DNA of 64,000 nt. Origin: Planctomycetota bacterium. GTDB lineage: Bacteria; Planctomycetota; MHYJ01; WSZJ01; JACPWG01. Positions 45,639 to 52,378 of the stretch are shown here, one piece after another. The notes under the pieces were generated by a model that was not told the DNA's origin, made no database searches, and saw only the letters and a program-made list of their open reading frames with translations. Position 1 is the stretch's first letter; every line of letters starts with the position of its first letter. The stretch spans positions 41,221 through 105,220 of the forward strand of contig JACPWG010000066.1 of the NCBI GenBank assembly GCA_016197205.1, written 5' to 3'. The position numbers and the translations under genes were made by a program.

Positions 45639-47828
45639 ATGTACGGACGCTTGATCGTCAAGAAGGGCAAGAAAGAGGGGCAGTCGATCTTCCTCACCGA
45701 GGGGAAGAGCATCGCGATCGGCCGCGGAGAGGAGAGCGACATCGCGCTCTTCGACGCCGGCCTCTCGCGAAAGCACTTCCAGGTCGAGGTGCGCGGCGGA
45801 GTCTTCATCCTCACCGACCTCGAGAGCACGAACGGCACCTTCGTCAACGGGCAACGCATCACCGTCTGGCAGCTCTCGCCGGGCGACCTGGTCACGGCAG
45901 GGACCTCCGCTTTCGAGCTGGCGGTCTACGAGGAGCAGTCGAAGTCCAGCACGCGCATCATGTGCTGGGACGAGCAGGGCCGGCCCGCCGAGTACCAGTC
46001 CTTCCGACGTATCGAGCTCGAGAAGTCAAGCATCATGCAGCTTCCCGAGGACCGCGGCGCGCGCGCGGCCCTCAACCAGGCCCACTCCGCGCTCACCACG
46101 CTCTACAAGGTCGGGAATCTCATCCACTCCGAGACGGACCTCGACAAGGTCTTCCAGACGACGATGGACGCCATTCTGGAGACCATCAAGGCCGACCGCG
46201 GCTTCCTGGTCATGTGGGACAAGCACCGCGCCACGCTCGAACCGGTCGTGGTCCGGCACGGTCGGGAGGCCGCGACCGACACCCGGCTCACGATGAGCCA
46301 GACGGTCCTCGAGGCGGCGGTCATTCATGGGCACTCGCTCATCAGCGCGGACGCCCTGACCGACGACCGGCTCAAGAGCGGCGAGAGCATCCTCCTGCAA
46401 CACATCCGCTCCGTGATGTGCGTGCCGGTCCAATCCAAGGAGCAGATCCTCGGCGCGATCTACCTCGACACCACCGAGCGCATGGCGGCCTTCACCCAGC
46501 AGGACCTCGAGCTCCTCACGGCGATCGCCCGGCAGGCCGGCGTCGCCATCGAGCGCGCGAAGCTCTACCACGACATGGAGCTGCTCTTCAAGGACTGCAT
46601 CAAGACCATCGTGGCGGCCATCGAAGCGAAGGACAAGTACACCCACGGCCACAGCGAACGCGTCACCATGTACGCCATGGCCATCGCGCGGGACATGGGC
46701 TTCACCCCGAGGGAGATGGAGAATCTCCAGCTCGCCGGCCTCCTCCACGACGTCGGCAAGATCGGCATTCCGGAGCGCATCCTGACGAAACCGGGCCGCT
46801 TGACGCCGGAGGAGTACGAGATCATGAAGGCGCACCCCGTCCTCGGCGCCGAAATGATCAAGAACATCCACAACACCGAGCTCTCGGTCGCCGGCATCCG
46901 CTGGCACCACGAGCGGGTGGACGGGAAAGGCTACCCGGACGGGCTGTCCGCGAACCAGATCCCGCTGATCGCCCGCGTGCTTTGCGTCGCGGACTCCTAC
47001 GATGCGATGACTTCGAATCGCCCCTACAAAAAAAACCTCACGGACGAGGAGGCGCTCGAGGAAGTGCGCCGTTGCAAGGGGACGCAGTTCGATCCCGAGG
47101 TTACCGAGGTGTTCCTGACGCTGCTCTCGGCGGGCAAGCTGCACCGGATCCATTTGCCGCAGCCGTCCTATGTGAGCGGCTACCAGCTCGACACGGACGA
47201 GGGCGGGGGTGGGGCGGGCGGCTCGCCGGCCGGTCGGGCCGCGGCCCTGGTGTCCAGTCTAGGGCCGGTGCCCGGAGGCACGGGCAAGACGACCATTCTG
47301 CACGCGGATCCGCCGGCAACGGGCGCAGCCTCGCCGAGGCGGGCCGCCCCGCCGGCAGGCGCGTGGGTAAGCGCAGGGGCCGGCGCTGAGGGTGGGGCGG
47401 TGGCGGGCGGCGGCACCGGGGAACGCGCTCCACGGCCGAGCGCGGCCGGACCTGCCGGACCTGCCGGACCTGCCGGATCGGCCGGATCGGCCGGCGGGGG
47501 CGGGGGCGGGGGCGGCGAGGCAGCCGACGACCCGCCCGAGGCTGCGACGTCGGGAGTGAGCGACACGACGATCAGCGTGTCCCCGGTGGGCGGCGGCGGT
47601 CTGCGAACCGCGGGGGAGGACTCGGGCGCCCCGCCAAAGGCGGGTGCGCTTGCGATCGCCACAGGGAACACGTCGGTCAGGGGGACGGCCGCCGATGAAA
47701 GCACGGAGGCCCTTCCGAGCACGGGGAGCACCGGGAGCCAAGGGACCATTGCCACGACCGCCGCGCCCTCGAACGCAGCGCCGCCGACGACTCAGCCCCC
47801 GCCGTCCTCCGGGGCGGCAGGCTCATGA
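45639..47828 (+). CDS. FHA-GAF-HD-GYP cyclic-di-GMP phosphodiesterase-like protein
   Basis: 729 aa from ATG 45639; conserved FHA sequence begins at this Met. FHA (about 1-95: 'AIGRGEESDI', 'LSRKHFQVE', 'ESTNGTFVNG'), GAF (about 150-310: 'ADRGFLVMWDKH', 'MCVPV', 'GAIYLDT') and HD-GYP (about 320-505). The HD-GYP catalytic set is intact: 'THGHSERV', 'LLHDVGKIGIPERIL' (His370-Asp371), 'HPVLGAEMI', 'WHHERVDGKGYPDGL' and 'VADSYDAMTSNRPY'. It should hydrolyse cyclic di-GMP, gated by phosphothreonine binding and a small-molecule GAF input. The last 200 residues are a disordered Gly/Ala/Pro/Ser tail. The stop overlaps the next gene (ATGA). Confidence 0.93.
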   Translation: MYGRLIVKKGKKEGQSIFLTEGKSIAIGRGEESDIALFDAGLSRKHFQVEVRGGVFILTDLESTNGTFVNGQRITVWQLSPGDLVTAGTSAFELAVYEEQSKSSTRIMCWDEQGRPAEYQSFRRIELEKSSIMQLPEDRGARAALNQAHSALTTLYKVGNLIHSETDLDKVFQTTMDAILETIKADRGFLVMWDKHRATLEPVVVRHGREAATDTRLTMSQTVLEAAVIHGHSLISADALTDDRLKSGESILLQHIRSVMCVPVQSKEQILGAIYLDTTERMAAFTQQDLELLTAIARQAGVAIERAKLYHDMELLFKDCIKTIVAAIEAKDKYTHGHSERVTMYAMAIARDMGFTPREMENLQLAGLLHDVGKIGIPERILTKPGRLTPEEYEIMKAHPVLGAEMIKNIHNTELSVAGIRWHHERVDGKGYPDGLSANQIPLIARVLCVADSYDAMTSNRPYKKNLTDEEALEEVRRCKGTQFDPEVTEVFLTLLSAGKLHRIHLPQPSYVSGYQLDTDEGGGGAGGSPAGRAAALVSSLGPVPGGTGKTTILHADPPATGAASPRRAAPPAGAWVSAGAGAEGGAVAGGGTGERAPRPSAAGPAGPAGPAGSAGSAGGGGGGGGEAADDPPEAATSGVSDTTISVSPVGGGGLRTAGEDSGAPPKAGALAIATGNTSVRGTAADESTEALPSTGSTGSQGTIATTAAPSNAAPPTTQPPPSSGAAGS

Positions 47829-49099
47829 CGCGACGCAGGGTCGCCGCGGGCGTCAGCCGCCCGGCAACGCGATGCGCCCGACGGTGCCTCGGATGGCGGG
47901 CGTTGACGGCCCGCGCGGGCGTCGTCTCGGCGGCCGCCTTTCTCGTGCTCCTCTCCGCGGGCTGCCGCGTCGGCTACGTCCTCGAGCAGGCCGGCGGCCA
48001 GCTTCACGTCCTCCAGCACCGCGTCCCCCTGGAGCGGGCCCTCGCCTCCCCTTCGCTCTCTCCGGCGCAAAAGTCGCGAGTCCAGTTCATCCTCACCGTC
48101 AAGGAGTGGGGGAGAAGCCGTCTGGGGCTCGTCGTCGGCAAGAACTATACCCGGCTCTACGACACCCACGGCCGCGCGGTCGCCTGGAACCTCGTGGCCT
48201 GCCGGAAGGACGGCCTCGAGCCGTTGACCTGGTGGTTTCCGGTCGTCGGGTCGGTCCCCTACCTTGGCTTCTTCGACGCCGAGGACGCCCTTCTCGAAAA
48301 AAAAGAATTGGAGCGCGCCGACTGCGACACCTGCCTCCGCCCGGTCGCCGCTTACAGTTCGCTCGGCTGGTTCGAGGACCCGATCTTCACCCCCATGCTG
48401 CGGTACGACGATGCCGACCTTGCCGGCCTCATCCTGCACGAGTGCGTGCACGGTACCGTCTATTTCCCCGGTCGCACGTCCTTCAACGAGACCTTCGCCG
48501 AGTTCGTCGCCGACCACGCCACGCCGCTCTTCCTGGAGCAGGGTTTCGGCCCCGGCTGTCGTCAGCTCCGCGAATGGCAGGATCGCCGGCATGACCAGGA
48601 GCTCTTCCTGGGATGGCTGCAGGGACTGCGGACCGACCTGGAGCGCCTGTACCGCAGCCCCCTCACGCGCTCGGAACGCGTGCAGCTCCGGGAGGACGTC
48701 TACCTGGAAGCGCGCGTCCGGTTCGCGGCGGTGCGGGCCGCGATGCGCACCGACGACTACGACGGGATGCCGCCGACCGACTTGAACAACGCGTTCGTGG
48801 CGGCCTACGCCACCTACCACACGGACACGCGCGCGCTCGAGAGAGTGCTCGAGGCCCTCGGAGGCGGCCTGCGCCCTTTTCTCGAGGCGTTCCGGAACTG
48901 CCCTTCCGGGGAGGACCCGATGCGCTACGCGCGGAAGCTCGCGGAGAAACTGAGCGGTACGGCGCGTACCGCGGGTGTCGCGGGTAGGGCGGAGAGGGCG
49001 GATGCCGCCGCACCGGCGAAAGCGGGCGCTGATGCGGGGCCGGCCCTGCGGCGGGGCGAAACGGGCAATTTTGGCGCGGCGCAAGAAACACCACAATAG
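47825..49099 (+). CDS. Predicted lipoprotein aminopeptidase (COG4324-like)
   Basis: 424 aa. An Arg-rich N-terminus, hydrophobic helix and lipobox 'LLSAGC' mark a lipoprotein, with the lipidated Cys at about residue 46. The zinc-protease motif is HECVH in 'ILHECVHGTVYFPGRTSFNE', with the downstream Glu in 'TFAEFVADHATPLFL'. 'YTRLYDTHGRAVAWNLVA' is also typical of the predicted aminopeptidase family. Substrate unknown. Translationally coupled (ATGA overlap) to the HD-GYP gene although the two act in different compartments. The last about 50 residues are Ala/Gly/Arg-rich and probably disordered. Confidence 0.88.
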   Translation: MTRRRVAAGVSRPATRCARRCLGWRALTARAGVVSAAAFLVLLSAGCRVGYVLEQAGGQLHVLQHRVPLERALASPSLSPAQKSRVQFILTVKEWGRSRLGLVVGKNYTRLYDTHGRAVAWNLVACRKDGLEPLTWWFPVVGSVPYLGFFDAEDALLEKKELERADCDTCLRPVAAYSSLGWFEDPIFTPMLRYDDADLAGLILHECVHGTVYFPGRTSFNETFAEFVADHATPLFLEQGFGPGCRQLREWQDRRHDQELFLGWLQGLRTDLERLYRSPLTRSERVQLREDVYLEARVRFAAVRAAMRTDDYDGMPPTDLNNAFVAAYATYHTDTRALERVLEALGGGLRPFLEAFRNCPSGEDPMRYARKLAEKLSGTARTAGVAGRAERADAAAPAKAGADAGPALRRGETGNFGAAQETPQ

Positions 49100-49138
49100 G
49101 TCGACCGGCTGTGCGTTGATGAGGATGCTATGCTATTC

Positions 49139-49411
49139 CTCCGTCGGATTTGCGCGATCAGCGCAAATCCGGCGGAGGGACAGCCACCCTCTCCCTTCGT
49201 AGGGGAGAGGGTCGGGATGAGGGGCGCCACAAGCGTAGCATCCGTGTTCGTCTTTGGTGGCGGCTACCCGCGTTAGGCCTTTGCACGCTTTTCGCGATCG
49301 ACGCAAATCGGGCGGAGGCGTGGCCAGCCTCTCGCCGGGTAGGGGAGAGGGTAGGGATGAGGCGTGCCACGGGCGTCGCGCCCGTGTCCGACTTTGGTTG
49401 CGGCTACCCGC
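49139..49411. repeat. Two diverged direct copies of a 115-130-bp intergenic repeat
   Basis: Copies at about 49139-49273 and 49285-49411 share, in order, a hairpin of GCGATC..CGCAAATC, CTCTC..GTAGGGGAGAGGGT, GGGATGAGG, GCCAC and CTTTGGT-GCGGCTACCCGCGT. No gene is supported in 49100-49690. Confidence 0.65.
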
Positions 49412-49690
49412 GTCTGGGAAAGGCGGGCCTTGAGGGGCGACCAGGCAAGCGGTGGAAAGCGCTTCACCAGGTGAGCTCGGGCGCGCTCTTCGTGGGAGAG
49501 GGGGTGCGGTGTCGGGGAGCGTGGGGGGGGGTGCCAATCAGGGCCGCGAAGCACAGACCGCGCATGGGGCCGGCGCGGACGAGACTCCGCGGCCGGCGTC
49601 CTCATGGCACCCAGCGACGCGGCACACCGATCCGCGGTCGCCCGCCGCGAACAACAGCTAGGTTCCGACCGGGACCCAGGGCCCTTGGCG

Positions 49691-50179
49691 TCAGGCCTGC
49701 TCAAGTTCCCGCTCGACGCAGCGGATCCTTTCACGGAGTTCCACGACCTCCGCGTCGAGCCGTTGGATCCGCTGCCGGCGTTCCTCGCGCGTACGCAGGA
49801 ACGCCCTCGTCGAGGTCCAGACGATCAGAGCGGCGAACGCCCAGGCGAACAGTGTGGCGGGCGGCGTGAGAAAGAAGGCGAACCCGGCCCCGAAGAGAGC
49901 GAGGGCCACGAAGACAAGAAAGGAGGCGAGGCAGCCCTCCGCGCAGCCGTAGCCGAGCTGGTCGCGGATTTCGGAGCGTTGGCTCGTGAGGAGGTCGATC
50001 TCCGCTTCGAGCTGGGATTTTCGGAGAACGAGCGCTTCTTGCACAATGGAGCTGTGGGAGCCGTGCTGGCGAGGCGCTGCCCGTGCGTCTGTCGGTTCGG
50101 GCGGTGGCAGGCCGCCTCTGCCCGAGGCGGGCGTGGAGCCGCGCGAGGCGGCGTCCGCCGGCGTGACAAGCGTGGCGAA
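49691..50179 (-). CDS. Frame-shifted C-terminal part of the minus-strand kinase (coiled coil + two TM helices)
   Basis: In the frame one base off from the kinase, immediately after the C8/G8 tract at 50180-50187, the sequence reads PFATLVTPADAASRGSTPAS, a Pro/Ser linker. It then reads 'QEALVLRKSQLEAEIDLLTS' (coiled coil), two transmembrane helices ('FLVFVALALFGAGFAFFL', 'FAWAFAALIVW') and a second coiled coil ('IQRLDAEVVELRERIRCVER') before the stop. This is a coherent tail for the kinase, whereas the kinase frame itself turns into Arg/Pro/His noise here. It has no start codon with a ribosome-binding site of its own, so it is best read as part of the same gene. Confidence 0.6.
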   Translation of the reverse strand, partial: FATLVTPADAASRGSTPASGRGGLPPPEPTDARAAPRQHGSHSSIVQEALVLRKSQLEAEIDLLTSQRSEIRDQLGYGCAEGCLASFLVFVALALFGAGFAFFLTPPATLFAWAFAALIVWTSTRAFLRTREERRQRIQRLDAEVVELRERIRCVERELEQA

Positions 50180-51233
50180 GGGGGGGGCCTGGCAGAGCGC
50201 CGGCTAGAGCCTGTGCGGCGAAGGTCGCGGTCGATGGCAGGGAGTGCGTGCCCAGGTCCTCGACGTCCGATAATGCGTCTCCGTCGAGGGCACTCGACAT
50301 CTCGCATGCGGTGGCAAAGCGCCGGGCCGGCTCGGTCTCAGTCGCCTGCTCGATGACGGCCGAGACACGCGGAGAGACGCCTCGGACGGGGAATCGAAGT
50401 CGGCCGGCTTCACCTGTCAGCATTTCGTGGAGCAGGAGGCCCACGGCATAGAGGTCGGTTCGAGCGTCGGCCTCGCCGCCTCGGAGCTGCTCGGGCGCCA
50501 TGTAGGCGAGGGTCCCGAGCAGGTTTCGAGTGGCCCTGCCGTCGAGCGCCCCCGAGAGCAGGACCGGGGTCTGTGCATTTGGGGACGCGTCGATTGTCCG
50601 GATCCCCAGCCCGAAGTCCGACAGGAGGACGTCGATCGGCGCGGCACTTTCGGCGTGCGGGGCGCACCCCGGCGCCTGCCCGGCGCCGGGTTCGCCGGAT
50701 TGCGCGACGGCCTGTCGGGGGACGGTGAGAGGGCCGGACGCCGTCGAGGGGGTCGAGGAGGAGCCTGCGCCCACGGGTGGAGGGGAGGTCGGTAGGTCCC
50801 AACCGCGAAGGAGTACGTTTTCAGGCTTCAGGTCCCGGTGAACGACTTGGCGCTGGTGGGCGTGTTCGAGCGCCTCCAGCACTTGCCGGGCGATCTGCAC
50901 GGCCACAGGCGGAGGCAGCGTCCTGCAGCCGAGTAGGACCTCTCGCAGGGAGGGACCGTTCACGAGTTCCATGACCAGGTAGGGAGTCTCGTGCCGGGTG
51001 TTCACCGTGATCGTTCGGACGATCCGCGGGTGGACCAGTGCGTGCAGGAGCGAGGCCTCGGTGCGGAGCTCAGCGACCAGCCCGGAGTGCGTCGGCACCT
51101 TGATGGCAACCACCATCTCGTGGACTTCGGCGTTTCGAGCACGCCACACCTGGCCGAACCCACCCTCACCGAGTTTGGAGACCAGCACCCACTCGCCGAG
51201 TTGGACGCCAGGAGCCAGGGGGGACACGGACAC
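49731..51233 (-). CDS. Ser/Thr protein kinase, frame disrupted at a G8 homopolymer
   Basis: The ORF is 500 codons from GTG 51233; only about the first 350 look genuine. The kinase domain is well preserved: GEGGFGQVWRA, VVAIKVP, 'VVHRDLKPENVLLRG', 'LLSDFGLG', 'GTLAYMAPEQLRGG' and 'RTDLYAVGLLLHEML'. A 45-residue Pro/Ser/Ala insertion separates the HRD and DFG motifs. After 'AALAGALPGP'-type linker sequence at the C8 tract (plus-strand G8, 50180-50187), this frame becomes low-complexity Arg/Pro. Removing one base joins the kinase to the membrane segment described at 49691-50179. Sequencing error, phase variation and pseudogenisation are all possible. Confidence 0.8.
   Translation of the reverse strand: MSVSPLAPGVQLGEWVLVSKLGEGGFGQVWRARNAEVHEMVVAIKVPTHSGLVAELRTEASLLHALVHPRIVRTITVNTRHETPYLVMELVNGPSLREVLLGCRTLPPPVAVQIARQVLEALEHAHQRQVVHRDLKPENVLLRGWDLPTSPPPVGAGSSSTPSTASGPLTVPRQAVAQSGEPGAGQAPGCAPHAESAAPIDVLLSDFGLGIRTIDASPNAQTPVLLSGALDGRATRNLLGTLAYMAPEQLRGGEADARTDLYAVGLLLHEMLTGEAGRLRFPVRGVSPRVSAVIEQATETEPARRFATACEMSSALDGDALSDVEDLGTHSLPSTATFAAQALAGALPGPPLRHACHAGGRRLARLHARLGQRRPATARTDRRTGSASPARLPQLHCARSARSPKIPARSGDRPPHEPTLRNPRPARLRLRGGLPRLLSCLRGPRSLRGRVRLLSHAARHTVRLGVRRSDRLDLDEGVPAYARGTPAADPTARRGGRGTP
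50180..50187. other. G8 homopolymer at the kinase frame break
   Basis: Eight consecutive G on the + strand (C8 in the coding sense). A length of seven would restore one continuous kinase-transmembrane reading frame. Confidence 0.7.
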
Positions 51234-51439
51234 AGGGGGTCATCCTTGCAGGAAGAGTGCAGCCGACCTCTCGGGTCGAGCCGCCGCGAGCTGTCGCCGG
51301 GAGCATGGGACAAAGCACTCCCTCTCGTCGAGCTGCGCCCCACGGCCATGTTCAGGAGCCCGGCGACGGGACAAGGAAGGCAGTTCGGCGCCTTTGCCAT
51401 CCTACCGCCGCGCGCCGAGCGGTTCAAGTCCGGCGTCCC

Positions 51440-51487
51440 GGTCGGTCTGCGTTCCGGTCGGTCTGCGTTCCGGTCGGTCTGCGTTCC
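51440..51487. repeat. 16-bp tandem repeat, three perfect copies
   Basis: Unit GGTCGGTCTGCGTTCC repeated exactly three times. Sixteen is not a multiple of three, which argues against a coding role. Confidence 0.85.
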
Positions 51488-52110
51488 GGACACCCATCGC
51501 CGGCCGGGAACCGCAGGAGCAAGACGGCCCGGTGCACCGGTCGCTTGGCCGCAGAGCTGCCGCGGTCGCCCCCCGACCCGAATGCAACATAAGATCTCTT
51601 ATCGGACGTTTCCCCAGTGTGGGATCCATTCCCTTGCGTGGGCGGACCCCTTCAGTCACGACCGCCGATTCCCTTGGGCGGCCGACCACGGGCCTGGCCC
51701 TCGCCGCCCAAGTTGGCCTTCCACCAGGGTCCGGTGGGTCAGAATCGAGGTCTTCTCCTGGTGCGGGGCCCGTGCCCGACCGTGTTCTCAGTCAGCACCT
51801 CCGCCCCGCGCGAATGGCCGCAGGCGTCGCAACCCCCGAACAATCCAGTTGACAGGCCCCTCACACGCGCCGCCAGGGTTCGGCTTCCCTCGCCTCAGGC
51901 GAGGCCGGGCGCGCACTCTGGCTTCGCGGGCTCCGGCGCGGCCCGACCGTCGGAGGCTTGGTCGATTGCGAGCTGAAGTCCGGACTTGAATCGCTCCGCG
52001 CCGGCCGGCGAGCGCGAGGTTTGTTCCCTGCCGAGGCGCCCGCGAATGAATATTTCCCGCAGATTCGGACCTCGAGGCTCCTGGGGCGCGGTCCTCTGGG
52101 CCGCGCTGCG

Positions 52111-52140
52111 CGGGCCGGAGGCCCGCGCCCCCAGGCATCC
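52111..52140 (-). repeat. Reversed fragment of the MITE-like core
   Basis: Its reverse complement starts with GGATGCCTGGGGGCGCGGGC and matches the centre of the element at 61081-61215 (GATGCCTGGGGGCACGGGC...). Confidence 0.55.
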
Positions 52141-52378
52141 CGGTCGATCCGCGAAAATGTGAAGTATTTCTTGCGCGGGCGCGAAGCAGGCAAGTCGCCG
52201 CGACCCGGCACGAAGCCACCGCAGCACGGGCACCCGCGCCCGACAGCATCGACCCTCTCAACCGCTCCTCGACCTGGACTCGACCTTGACTCCCCCCTCC
52301 AAGGCCAAGTATCATCCGAAACGCTCGCGGGCACACCGCCGAGCTCTTCCTCCGCGTCGCTTTCGGACTCCCCAAGAC

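Larger units (their letters stand above)
51234..52378. other. 1.1-kb spacer with tandem and dispersed repeats, no supported gene
   Basis: ORFs on both strands are Arg/Gly/Pro-rich and overlap each other without motifs. Holds the 16-bp tandem repeat at 51440-51487, a reversed piece of the MITE-like core at 52111-52140, and an imperfect inverted pair around 52040-52060 and 52158-52182 (AATATT/AGTATT words next to CGCGGGCG). Confidence 0.5.

Noticed and set aside
49158..49734. Overlapping minus-strand ORFs with phrases such as LIPTLSPT and PHPLSHEE
   Set aside because: These are translations of the intergenic CTCTCCCC repeat copies and not of genes.
51421..51431. GGTTCAAGTCC, a T-arm-like tRNA motif
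   Set aside because: The flanking bases do not form a T-stem, and no acceptor or anticodon arm could be fitted upstream.
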